This document shows positions 10,702 to 21,874 of a stretch of 64,000 nt of DNA, piece after piece. The stretch lies in NCBI RefSeq assembly GCF_000208925.1, contig NW_001914911.1:11146-75145 (forward strand). Direction: 5' to 3'. The notes under the pieces were generated by a model. It did no database searches. It had not been told where the DNA came from and worked only from the letters and a program-made list of their open reading frames with translations. Within the stretch, counting starts at the first letter, position 1. Each line of letters starts with the position of its first letter. Both the position numbers and the translations under genes were made by a program. Source of the DNA: Entamoeba histolytica HM-1:IMSS. Its lineage: Eukaryota > Evosea > Mastigamoebida > Endamoebidae.

Positions 10702-11157
10702 AAGTTATTATCTGGTTATGACGGTGTATTTGAATTAGAAATGTATTAGGTAAAACTGCAAAGGGTGGAGCATGATATTATGATAGAATATTACATGGTG
10801 TAATATAAGCATCTACTAAAGTGTGGGTAAGACTAAAAGAAAATTAAACATAATAATATAATGGGAATGAAATAGTCTTTTCTCTCATTCATAAAATAAA
10901 GATAAAATGAAAAAGAAAATGTTTAAAATTAAGACAGAAAATAAACAAAAGGATAAAAAGAAGAAATAAGCAGAAGAAGGATGAGAAGACATTAATAAGA
11001 AGAAATAAAAGAAAGAAGTGATTTTCTCAATTTGCAAGAAAACCTTAAATGATAAGTTAAAGAAAAAGATTACTCTTTTTAAACCAAGTTCAGTGATTAA
11101 TCTCCAATAAACTAGGAAGAATAAATGAAAAATCTATTAACACTTAATTAACTAATT
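10702..11157. repeat. 456-bp dispersed repeat, copy 1 (SINE-like)
   Basis: This segment aligns without any insertion or deletion to 34641-35096 in the same orientation; by eye I count 11 substitutions in 456 bases (about 97-98 % identity). Edges are sharp: flanking sequence differs immediately. It carries no long reading frame, is A/G-rich on the + strand in its second half, and lies 107 bases beyond the importin-5 stop. Size and lack of coding capacity suggest a SINE-class element, but no RNA polymerase III boxes, tail or target duplication could be recognised, so the class is inferred. Confidence 0.8.
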
Positions 11158-11275
11158 ATTTATTTGGTTATTCTTTTCTTGTTTAATGTTTCTATCCTTT
11201 TCTTAAACACTTTAGAGAGACTATAATATTTCTATTAATTGTAAATAACAAAAAATAATTTTTAAAAAGAAAGTT

Positions 11276-12460
11276 TCAATTAATTTGTTTATAAATTACA
11301 ACGTATGCCTCTTTTTGATGAATATCACTTTGAGGTACTTCGCTGACAGTTTCATCATTACAACAATACCATTTATCATCACATTTCACATAAGAATAGT
11401 AATGTCCAAAAAATGAACAGCCAATGTGATTGATAACAGAAACAATTTCGTATGTATAAGATGGAAAAGAAGATACAATATTTTGACTTTCAAAACGGTT
11501 AGGGAATGTAAGATAATCAGTTTTTTTAACACACCCATAATAACCCATTTCAAATAATTTTACACTCATAATAAAATATTTAGGAAATGTTTTAAAATTA
11601 AGGTATTTTTTACCTCCAACATTATGACATTCTTCACATTTCCATTCTTCCATTTGTTCTGGTTTAAAGTATTGTTTAAGTGCATCAATAACACTCATAG
11701 ACTTATCAGAAAACATTGTTAATTTTTTTCTTTCACTATATATTTCAACTTGAGCATCTGTTAATCGAATAATTTCATTTTTAAAAATTTCCCTTCTTAA
11801 ATGATTCCTTGTAATAAAAATTTTTGATATATCTGTTGGTTCTAAATGTAATATTGAAGCAATCAATTTATACAATTGACTTGCTGTTGTTACTCGTGGT
11901 AGATAAATATAAATCTCTGAACCAATTAATTTATTATTTGCAAAACCCTTAATTCCTACAAGAACGTCATTCATTAATGATGCTGAATCAATATCAGAAT
12001 AACAGTTAGTTCTTTTAGGAATATCTAATTCAAGACAATTAAAGTTTGAGTTAGTTTTACTTTGATAAACACAATGAGAGCACATTATTGTTGATTCAAT
12101 TTCTCCATAAAAGATGTCATGAATTACACTATTTCCATTATGAATTACATCCTCATGCATATAGTCAATTAAATGAATTAGTATTTCATGTGAGTCATGC
12201 TGTTCTCCAAAAGGAAATGAATTAGATAATAAATTTAATAAGTTATTTGTATTAGGTTGACCACGAGAGTAAGTAGAAAAGAATTCAGCCATAGTATCTA
12301 TATACTTTCCTTCATGTCCCATTTTATTTGTTTTATTAATATCTTTTTTATATTCTCCATTCAGTAAATAATTTCTTAAAGGACCAATAGAGTATAATAC
12401 TTGAAGAGCACTATTAAGGTAACAAATATTGCCAAAATTTATTAATCCATGAAGTTTCAT
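11276..12460 (-). CDS. Ubiquitin-specific protease (USP/UCH family)
   Basis: The 394-aa protein is a compact USP catalytic domain. LINFGNICYLNSALQ at the N terminus holds the nucleophile Cys13, and GHYYSYVK provides His353; the third catalytic position is in CCNDETVS (Asn368/Asp369). Two CxxC pairs (CSHC and CEEC) form the usual USP zinc ribbon between the fingers. QHDSHEILIHLIDYM is the conserved box after the Cys motif. A stretch between about 180 and 250 (PRVTTASQLYKLIASIL) looks like an inserted ubiquitin-like segment. USPs remove ubiquitin from proteins in cytosol or nucleus. It diverges from the HSP70-like gene across about 195 bases. The specific orthologue is not identified. Confidence 0.88.
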   Translation of the reverse strand: MKLHGLINFGNICYLNSALQVLYSIGPLRNYLLNGEYKKDINKTNKMGHEGKYIDTMAEFFSTYSRGQPNTNNLLNLLSNSFPFGEQHDSHEILIHLIDYMHEDVIHNGNSVIHDIFYGEIESTIMCSHCVYQSKTNSNFNCLELDIPKRTNCYSDIDSASLMNDVLVGIKGFANNKLIGSEIYIYLPRVTTASQLYKLIASILHLEPTDISKIFITRNHLRREIFKNEIIRLTDAQVEIYSERKKLTMFSDKSMSVIDALKQYFKPEQMEEWKCEECHNVGGKKYLNFKTFPKYFIMSVKLFEMGYYGCVKKTDYLTFPNRFESQNIVSSFPSYTYEIVSVINHIGCSFFGHYYSYVKCDDKWYCCNDETVSEVPQSDIHQKEAYVVIYKQIN

Positions 12461-12655
12461 AATTAACTTAAATAAAAAAATAACTTTTTTTTAAGATTTT
12501 ATGATAAAATAATTTTTTTTATAAAATAATATTAATTTTTATTATTATAAATATCATTTTTAATTAATTTGAAATAATAATAAATTATTAAAAATTAAAA
12601 TGACGTTTATAAAAACACGCTTATTTAAACAAAATAACTTGTATTTCATTTAATA

Positions 12656-14218
12656 ATGTCAGACTCCTCATGGATTGGAATTGATTTAGGAAGTTGTACA
12701 ATTGAAGTTGCATATTTTAATAATCATAATAGAATGGTTGAAAATGCAAAGTTTAGTACAGGGAAATGTTATTATCCAACGTTCTATGGATATAATGCTA
12801 AAACAAAAAAAGAATTATATGGTGACGAAGCTAAACAAGCATTGTCTAAAAAAGGAGTAACAGTTGCTTATGAATTTAAGAGATTTATTGGAAAATCATT
12901 TGACGATAAAGTTATTGAAAAAGATATTAAAAGAATTCCATATAAGGCAATTAAGATGAATGACTCATCTATTGGTATTCAAATGGATGTAGGAAAAGTT
13001 ATGTCTCCAATAGAAATATATTCTAAATTATTAAATGCAGCTATAGATGACTTAAAAACTAGTCAAATTAGTTTTGAAAATGTTGTTGTTACTGTTCCAC
13101 TTTCTTTTGGTGAAAATGAAAGAGAAGCAATTAAACACTTATTTGATGAATTTTCACTTGACCACTTAGAAGTACTAAATGAGTCAACAGCAGCTGCAAT
13201 TGACTTTGGATATGGTGATTTAAAAAACCAAAAAAAAGATGGTAATTTTGTTGTATTTGATTATGGAGGAGGGACATTAGATATTAGTGTTATTCAATAT
13301 GTTCTTGACAACAAGACAAATAAACACAATTTTAATGCTTTAGTTCATGGTGGTCTCATGAATAATGGTGGTAGTGATATAGATGAATTAATCGCAAAAC
13401 ACGTAATTTCAGAAGTAGAAGATGGCATTTATGAAATAGATGACATTGATGATGAAATTTCTTTCCTCCAGTCTAAGATTGGAAAGTCTAAACTCAAAGT
13501 TGAGTGTGAAAAATGTAAAATTATTCTTTCTTCTCAAAATTCATATACTTTCACATTACCACAATATGATGATGATGCTAGTGAAGTTGAAATTACCATT
13601 TCTCGTGATGAATTTGAAAACATTTGTTCACCTCTTTTTAAAGAAGCTGTTGATGAATTAAATGCAGTTATTGCTAAGGCAAATGTTCCAATTAATGAAA
13701 TTCTTATGGTAGGTGGTACTTCTTCTATTCCATTCATTTCTCAAATGATTCAACAAAGTACTGGTGTAAAACCAATTGTTTCTGACCATCCATTATTTTC
13801 AGTTTCAAGAGGGGCTGCACTTAAAAGTGCAGAATTACAGGTTAATTTAATTAGTACAGAAGTAGCTACTTATTCAGTTGGAATTGCAACATATAATCAA
13901 TTACTTGGAATTAGAACAGTTCAAACAATTATTCCTCAACAAATTAAATTACCATGTAAAAAGAAATTTGAATTTGTGGTATCTAACGAAAACCAGAAAA
14001 CTATTCAACTTGATTTATATAGAGATACAAGTATTCCAATTCCAAGTAAATTTATTGGAACTGCGTGTGTTGAGATTATGGATAATTGTCATAAAGGAGA
14101 TAGAGTTGATTTGGTAATCAAAATGAATCATGAAGGAATATTAAATATAACTATTGAATTACCACAATCACTTTTATCTTCTAAATATGAAGTGGAAGTA
14201 AAAATTAATCACAAATAA
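12656..14218 (+). CDS. Divergent short HSP70-family protein
   Basis: The 520-aa product has an N-terminal actin-like ATPase of the HSP70 family: WIGIDLGSCTIEVAYF (phosphate loop 1, with Ser-Cys where Thr-Thr is usual), VVVTVPLSFGENEREAIKHLF, ESTAAAIDFGYG, VVFDYGGGTLDIS (phosphate loop 2) and ILMVGGTSSIPFI. The substrate-binding beta domain follows from about 395 to 518, but the chain ends there: the helical lid and the EEVD tail of canonical cytosolic HSP70 (about 650 residues) are absent, and there is no signal peptide. Similar lid-less divergent HSP70s are common in Entamoeba. Client selection is unlikely to follow the standard lid-closure cycle; function is unknown. Confidence 0.85.
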   Translation: MSDSSWIGIDLGSCTIEVAYFNNHNRMVENAKFSTGKCYYPTFYGYNAKTKKELYGDEAKQALSKKGVTVAYEFKRFIGKSFDDKVIEKDIKRIPYKAIKMNDSSIGIQMDVGKVMSPIEIYSKLLNAAIDDLKTSQISFENVVVTVPLSFGENEREAIKHLFDEFSLDHLEVLNESTAAAIDFGYGDLKNQKKDGNFVVFDYGGGTLDISVIQYVLDNKTNKHNFNALVHGGLMNNGGSDIDELIAKHVISEVEDGIYEIDDIDDEISFLQSKIGKSKLKVECEKCKIILSSQNSYTFTLPQYDDDASEVEITISRDEFENICSPLFKEAVDELNAVIAKANVPINEILMVGGTSSIPFISQMIQQSTGVKPIVSDHPLFSVSRGAALKSAELQVNLISTEVATYSVGIATYNQLLGIRTVQTIIPQQIKLPCKKKFEFVVSNENQKTIQLDLYRDTSIPIPSKFIGTACVEIMDNCHKGDRVDLVIKMNHEGILNITIELPQSLLSSKYEVEVKINHK

Positions 14219-14296
14219 TTTTAATAATAAACATTAATAAATTTTTAATTTATTTTTGGTTTCAAGATAAAACTATAAATTGTTAAAATTTAATAA

Positions 14297-15025
14297 ATGC
14301 AAAATAATACTGATACTTGGGATATTCGTACTAAATTATTAGTTGGAGAAGACAATTATAAGGTTATTCAAACTAAAAGATTTTTGATTATTGGTAATCA
14401 TCCGTCTTTGTCTTATACAAGTGAATATTTAATTCGAGCAGGGGTTATTAATTTAACTCTATATTATCCAGAAATAAACAATGACATTTCACTCACATTA
14501 CATGCATTTACTGTAGATCAAAAGAATGAACAAGAACAATTATTATTGATTAATCCTGAAGCAAAAATTACATTAATTAATAAACCATATGATTCAATGT
14601 TAATGAAAACATATATTTCTTCAAATGACATCATTCTAATTGGAATAGAAAACCAAAAGTTTGCAGTTGATGCATGTAAAATAGGATTAGAATTTCAAAA
14701 GAAAGTATTTTGTGTTCTTGGAGGTTATGGGTTATTTGATTCAACCCAAATTCAAATAAAAAATATTGAAAGAGTAAAAAAAAGTAAATTAGCAATTGAA
14801 TTTAAATCAGCATTATATAAAGAAAATATTCGTCGTAATGTTAGATGTATTTATGGAGAAGATGGTCAGGGAGAAGGTGGACTACCTTATATTTTTTCTG
14901 TAATGGGTATTTATCTTGCTTCTCAAGGAATTGACTCAATAATAACTCGAAGACCAGTTCAATTACGTGCAGAAAAACCTGACCAAAAAGAAAATGAAAC
15001 TAAACAAAAAGAGCAAGAGAAATAA
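14297..15025 (+). CDS. Degenerate E1/ThiF-fold protein (TcdA-like)
   Basis: The 242-aa protein keeps the Rossmann-like layout of the ThiF/MoeB/E1 superfamily: KRFLIIGN (beta1), an SEYLIRAGVINLTLYYPE helix-strand pair matching the ARSGIGKLTLID region of TcdA/CsdL and E1s, a central NDIILIGIE strand, and a C-terminal GEDGQGEGGLPYIFSVMGIYLASQGI block that matches the end of TcdA-type enzymes. The nucleotide-binding GxGGxG is replaced by GNHPSLS and the acidic LID residue is lost, and no catalytic cysteine motif is visible. It is therefore probably a catalytically inactive member, for instance a non-catalytic half of a heterodimeric E1 (AOS1/NAE1-like) or a scaffold. Starts at the first ATG, 79 bases after the HSP70-like gene. 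Confidence 0.7.
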   Translation: MQNNTDTWDIRTKLLVGEDNYKVIQTKRFLIIGNHPSLSYTSEYLIRAGVINLTLYYPEINNDISLTLHAFTVDQKNEQEQLLLINPEAKITLINKPYDSMLMKTYISSNDIILIGIENQKFAVDACKIGLEFQKKVFCVLGGYGLFDSTQIQIKNIERVKKSKLAIEFKSALYKENIRRNVRCIYGEDGQGEGGLPYIFSVMGIYLASQGIDSIITRRPVQLRAEKPDQKENETKQKEQEK

Positions 15026-15231
15026 AAAAAGATAATTGATTGAGTATTTTCAATTAATAAAATTAAGAGAAGTTGGTTTTTAATTGTTAGAATTATCATA
15101 AATATTCTATATTAATATAGTTTAATTAATATTTTTTTATTAAATTAGTAATAACACTAAAATATATTTATTTTTAGAATTACTTATTATTTTAGTTAAA
15201 AATTCTTTTTTTTTTGAACTTATTAACCTTT

Positions 15232-18200
15232 ATGCTACTATTCGTTTTTGTTGTAACATCACTCTCTCAAACAACAAACTGTTTGTTCTCTTTTTAAATA
15301 CAAATAACCTTTTATTGATTAAATTAGGTCCTGAAGGATGTACCACCTGTGATTCTGGCTCTTCTTATTGCTATGATTGTAAGTACAATTATAAGTTGAT
15401 TGGTGGTGTTTGTAAGGCTTGTAGCGAGCATTTCCCTCATTGTAAAAAATGTAATTCACCTGATAATCCCTGGTACATTAGTTGTGGTTTATGCGATGAT
15501 GGGTATTATCTTAGTGGTAATACGTGTGTCCGTTTGTTACTTTCTTGGTTTAGTTTTAAAAATTCTTTTTAATAGAGTCTCATTTTTAGAATGTCCCTCA
15601 AACTGTGAGGATAGACTTTGTTCAAATGAAGGTGTTTGTTATAAATGTGCAAATAACACTATATTTAATGGTGACAGAGAGTGTGTTAGTTTAACTGATA
15701 CACATTGTGAAAAAGCAGAAAACAGTTTGTGTACTTTTTGTGAAAGTGAGTATCAGCTCGTTAATAATAAGTACTGTTTAAAATCTGTTGATTGTCGTCG
15801 GATAGATGCTATTAAAGTGAATGAGGGATTTTGTATTAGTGCTATTGATGCCCACTGCCGAGGATATGGTTATTATCAGTGTTGGGATTGTATGACAGGG
15901 TATATAAAGAACGGAAGTTATTGTACACGACTAGAATATGTTGACGAAAAATGTAAGGCATCAAAAGTGTTATATGGGTCTACTGTTTGTTCAGTATGTG
16001 AAGATGGTTTTTATCCTAATGGCGTTAGTTGTACAAATTGTTCTGATATTGTTGGGTGTTCAAGTTGTATGAGTCAAACAACATCAAACCAACTTATTGT
16101 TAAAGAGTGTTCAAGTTGCTCGTCTGGATATTTAGAAAATAATCAATGTATCACAATACCAAATTGTAAGGTATATAAGTCTAATACATGTGATACTTGT
16201 TTAGATTCTTATATTTTAGAAAATAATAATTGTGTTGCTGCATCAACAAAAAACTGTAAAAGAAGTACTGAAAACATTTGTGTTGAATGTGCTGATGGTT
16301 ATTATTTAACTTCATCTTCTCTTTGTCAACCTTGTAGTATTTTCAATGGAAAAGGTAAGTGTTATGCATGTAATATTACATCATGCAACTTATGTGGTAG
16401 TGGTATGACTATTGATAATGGAATATGTCAACCTTGTTCTGTTTTTTTACCTCCTTGTCAATTGTGTGACTCATCAAGTAATAAATGTTCAGTGTGTAAG
16501 AATGGATATTATCTATCAAACATCCAAAAATGTGTTAAATGTCCAAATTCATGTACTTTATGTTCATCAGAGAATGAGTGTTCTGAATGTAGCCCAGGAT
16601 ATTATTTAGATGGAACTACATGCAAAGAATGTAGTACCATTGATGGGTGTCAAGATAACCAATGTACAACAACTGGATTATGTACTGAGTGTGTGAGTAA
16701 TTCGTATATATTAGAGTCAGGACGATGCACTCATTGTTCTTCTAAATACCAAAATTGCTCTACTTGTAATTCAACATCGTGTCTTAGTTGCAATTCAGGT
16801 AATTATCCGGCGTCTCAAATTCATTGTTTGTCATGTGATTCATTGCCTGGTTGTAGTGACTGTAGTCAAACAGAAAAGGCATGCAACAGGTGTGTTAGTG
16901 AATTCTTTCTAATTGGTAAAACATGTAAGACGTGTTTTCAAATAGACCCTAATTGTGAGTCTTGTAATTCAACTACAAATAAATGTTCTGTTTGTAAAGA
17001 AGGTTATACGTTATTAAATTCAGTTTGTACTTTATGTTCTACAGCCATTCCTAATTGTGATATATGCTCTCCTTCAGAATTAATTTGTAATTCATGTAAA
17101 AATGAATACTATTACCCTAATATGTCACAATGCCTTCCATGTTCCAAACTAACCGATAATTGTGCTGTTTGTTCTAATGAAAATAAATGTCTTGGTTGTG
17201 AAACATCAAAGAATGTATATTTAAATACAACAACTAATACATGCGACTCTTGTCATAATATTGAAAATTGTGAAACTTGTGATTCTAATGGGAGATGTAA
17301 TAAATGCAATTCAGATAAGTTCCGTATTTCTGATGGAAAGTGTATTAATTGTAATGATGGTACTGATTTTGTTGGGTGTTCTAAATGTGATCCTTCATCA
17401 AGTACAATATGCACAGAATGTGTTGATGGATATTATCTTCACTCTTCTCAATGTTTAAAATGTTCTTCTAATTGTGTCAAATGTGAGTCTTCATCTTGTT
17501 CTATGTGTTCATCAGAATTTTTGAATATCAATGGTAGTTGTGTTAGTTGTATGTCTGTAGGATGTTCGAAATGCGATTCTACTCTAAATACATGTTCTGA
17601 ATGTAGCCATGGATTTTCTTTAATTAACGGGTCTTGTGTTGGTTGTAGTGATATCATTAATTGTAAAATTTGTTCTTCCAATACTTGTTCAGAATGTAAT
17701 ATTGGGTATTATCTCAATGAAAATGTATGTAATTCATGTGGTGATTCATGCACTGATTGTAATAAAACAAATAATACAATAGTATGTAAGGAATGTTCAG
17801 AAAGATATTATTTGTCTTTAGGTACATGTCATAATTGTGGTGACAATTGTCTTTCATGTAATGGTACTAATTGTTTGAATTGTGAATCTTCATATACACC
17901 TAATACACAAAATGGATGTGGGTCATGTGGAACAGTTATTAAAGGATGTGTAAAATGTTCAACCACCTCAACTGAATGCATGGAATGTTCACCAGGATAC
18001 TATTTAGATTCAAAGACATGTGTTGAATGTAATATCAGTGATTGTGTCACTTGTTCTGGACCAAGTACATGTACCTTGTGTTCTAACAACACTGTATTAC
18101 AAAATGGTGAATGTATTACATGTCCTAGTGGAACACTTATAAATGAAGATAGTACTAAATGTGTCCAATGTACCCATTATATTTCGAACTGTAGTTTCTG

Positions 18201-21200
18201 TAGGTCAAATACAGAGTGTTTTATATGCAACGATGGATTTTATTTAACTAGTGATGGAACAAAATGTAAGCCTTGCAATGGGAAAGTAATTCGACCAAAC
18301 GAGTGTGTAGAAGCTCCAGAACATTGTACAATTTATATCTCAAATACAAATTGTCTTAAATGTGAACAGCATTATGTTTTAAGATCAGGAAAATGTACAT
18401 TATATTCTAATGAAGAGTATTGTATCCAACATGACAGTGAAGACGAAGTTGGTTGTGATAATTGCTTAGCTTCTATTTCTCCAAGTGGTATTTGTGATGC
18501 ATTTACAAGAACTACTTCATTATCTTTCTTTAATCAAACTTCAGGTGAAGGAGTAGGTTATTACGAATCATCAACTATGCCTTCTTATAAAAAAGAAACA
18601 TCCAGTTGTTTGTTTGAGTGGAGAGGAAAGTGTTGGAAGTGTAACGATGGTTATTACATGAATAGTGAGAGTGTGCCTCAATGCAATATTTGTAATGAGA
18701 CATGTGGAAGTTGTGTTTTACCCTCAACACTAGAAGGAACTAAATGTCTTAATTGTAATTCTTCTTCTGGAGATATAGATGGAAATAGTATTATTCCAAT
18801 TTGTTCAAGCGATAGTCATTGTACTCAATTTAAAGGTGTTACTTGCTCTTCTTGTGAAAAAAAGTATTATCTGAATAAAAACAAATGTACTATGTGTCAG
18901 CCTAATTGTGACAGTTGTATTCCTTCTTCTATATCAACAATATGTCTTATATGTTCTTCTGGCTATTATAAAACAAATGATGGATTATGCAAGAAAGCCC
19001 AAGACAATTGTGACATAATTTCAACAACAACGACAATGTGTGAAAAATGTGTTGAACGAAAAAAATTAGATGAGAATGGAAATTGTGTTAATATTACTGA
19101 AGAAAATTGTAGGTTTGTTGTTGATGGAAAATGTAAAGAATGTTTAGAAGGATTTAATTTGATAAAAAATAGTGATGGGTCTTGGGTGTGTAATGCAATT
19201 CAAGACTTTAATTTTTGTACAGATATAACAACTACTGGTTGTTTGAGGTGTGAAGAAGGGAAGTTTTTAGATCAAGATAGTGTATGTCGGATGTGTGATA
19301 TAAATTGTGCTACCTGTTATGGAAATTCAACCAACTGTACAACGTGTAATTTTGGATATAAATTGACAAAAAATAATACTTGTGAATCTCTTGGTTCTTT
19401 GGTAGAAAGTTGTTTAACATTTTTCCCTGATGCATCAGGTTGTGCAATATGCAAAGATGGCTTTTATCAAACATATAAGAATTGTGCTGAATGTCATGAG
19501 TCATGCCTGACATGTAATCAAAATGCCTTCAATTGCCTTTCTTGTAACTTTACTGGAGGTTATTATTTTGATATAGAAACGTCAAAGTGTTTGTCCAATG
19601 ACACATTAAAAAATTGTACTACCTCAGAATATGATGGTTGTGTGGCATGTGAGAAAGGTACATATTTGTCATTAACTTATAAAAAATGTTATAAGTGTAG
19701 TGAGAGTTGTTTCCAATGCACTAATTCAGCAAATCATTGTACTGAATGTAATGAAGGCTTTGTATTATCTGATGGTCAATGTAAAAATTATTTAGATATT
19801 CCAAATTGCCTTTCATCATCTAACTCAAAATGTACATCATGTCAAGGATGGCACGAGCCAAATAAAGATGGTTCAGGGTGTGAAACTACAGTCAATAATT
19901 TGATTCTTATTTGTGTTCCAATAGCAGGGTGTTTAGCAGTCATAATTATTATAGTATTGGTTGTCATTTTTCTCATATTTATTATTCAAACAAGAAGAAA
20001 GAAAAAAGAAAGAGAGGAGAAGATTTGTGAATTTGATATGAGCCGTTGTAATATGTTATTTGAAGATGTAGATAAAGAAAGTGGGTTATGTGTTAATAAA
20101 AAAGAACTTACATTTACTATTGATAGAATGACTGACACCATTCCAGTTGGAGAAGAGTCAAGGGATTTATTATGTATTGGAAATAAAAAATCTCATACAC
20201 TAAAAGTTCAAATTACCACTAAAACTAATATTGACAAATATTATATAAGAAGTGACCCTTCACTAATTACTATTGATAAAGGAAAAGCAGTTGAATTTAG
20301 TATATTCATTAAACCATTATGTACAACAACAATAGTTGATTCTCTTGTTCTTTTAGGATTAGATATGAAGAAAGGAAAACAATATGAATCTCGTATTGGT
20401 ATTTCCTTTAAAACAGAATTAACAACACGACTTGATTATGAAGAACTTAAAGAAGAAAAGAAATTAGGAGAAGGATCATTTGGAATAGTTTATCTTGGAA
20501 ACTTTAGAGGAAATGAAGTAGCAATTAAAAAAATGAAAATATCTCTTAACGAAGAAAAACAAGTGGAAGAATTTGAGAAAGAAGTTGCAATGTTAGACAA
20601 ATTTAGAAATGAATATGTCATTCATTTCTATGGAGCAGTATTTATTCCTAATAAAATATGTATGGTAACAGAATTTGCTAAGTATGGGTCATTAAGTGAT
20701 TTAATGCATAAACATTCAAAAAGAATTGAAAATAATATGATCAATAAATTGCTTTCTGATGCAGCTCATGGAATTCAATATCTTCATCAAAATGGAATAT
20801 TGCATCGAGATATTAAACCAGATAATTTCCTTGTTGTGTCGTTAGAAAATAATATACAAGTTAATTGTAAATTAACAGACTTTGGGGCATCAAGAAATAT
20901 TAATATGTTAATGACAAATATGACATTTACTAAAGGAGTTGGAACACCAATGTACATGGCGCCAGAAGTATTGAAAAAAGAACATTATAAATTACCTTCT
21001 GATATTTATTCATTTGCTATTACAATGTATGAAGTATCAATTTGGAGAAATCCTTTCCCAAAAGAACAATTTAAATATCCATGGGAAATTGCAGATTTTA
21101 TAAGTGAAGGAAAACGACCAAGAAAAGAAGATATCATTGATGATTGGCTCTTTGATCTGATTGAACATTGCTGGAATCAAAATCCAAAAGAACGGTATAA

Positions 21201-21249
21201 CTCAAATCAGATTGTTGATGTTTTTATAAAAAATTTACAAACGAATTAA
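15232..21249 (+). CDS. Transmembrane receptor-like kinase with CxxC-rich ectodomain (TMK)
   Basis: Three exons: 15232-15280, 15328-15531 and 15590-21249, joined over introns of 47 and 58 bases that both start GTTTGTT and end TTAG. Exon 1 alone encodes a signal peptide (MLLFVFVVTSLSQTTN). The mature protein is 1970 aa. An ectodomain of about 1500 residues consists of dozens of CxxC repeats with intervening G-Y-Y-L motifs (furin/EGF-like). A single membrane span lies near 1521-1550, then an Ig/MSP-like juxtamembrane segment and a tyrosine-kinase-like domain from about 1698: GEGSFG loop, VAIKK, LHRDIKPDN, DFGAS and MAPEV, all catalytic residues present. Entamoeba TMKs are surface receptors implicated in growth, phagocytosis and nutrient response. 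Ligand unknown. A second TMK follows in tandem. Confidence 0.9.
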
Positions 21250-21874
21250 TTTGTATTTTTCCTCAAATTATATTACACCTTTGTATTATTTATTTTAATA
21301 AATTATTATTCACTTATGAAATTTAAGGAGGGAGTGAGATTAAACCTCATCTCTTAGAATATTGTTTTCTAAACCTTAACTAACAATAAATGTACCAAAG
21401 TATTTAATTGCAATTTCTTATTATTTAAATTCAAAAAGAGGTTATTAAAAATTATTAAACTTGATCTTACATATATATTTTAGGTTCTTCTTGTTTGTTT
21501 TATATATTATAAAAGAAATAACCACATTGTTGTCATACCCTTTTTAATTCGTTCTTATCACTAAAGAAATAAGTTAAGAATGATTTGAAAAGTCAATCAA
21601 AAAAAAAGAAAATCATTTAATAATTATTAAAATAAAAAAATTTTTTTTTGGTCTTTTATTACATAAGATAAAAATAAAATTACTGTTTTTGGTTAAAAAA
21701 GAGGAGAAAAAAGAAGAGAATGATAGAAACCAATAATAAAAATAAGTAAGGAATTGAAACAAAGAATTGCTAGAAAAAAATTAAAATCAATGTAATGAAT
21801 GTTTCTATATTATCAAAATAGTCTAATTAAAAACATTTAGTTTTTAAACAAAAGAAGGGTCTAAAAAATTTTAA
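21250..21874. other. Intergenic region between tandem TMK genes
   Basis: About 625 bases without a supported frame. It holds homopolymeric A and T runs near 21600-21660 and presumably the promoter of the second TMK; no convincing GAAC or TATA-like element could be fixed. Confidence 0.5.

Noticed and set aside
15400..15589. Continuous frame through the second TMK intron as an alternative start
   Set aside because: It lacks an ATG and a signal peptide and breaks the CxxC pattern; spliced exons 15232-15280 and 15328-15531 give both.
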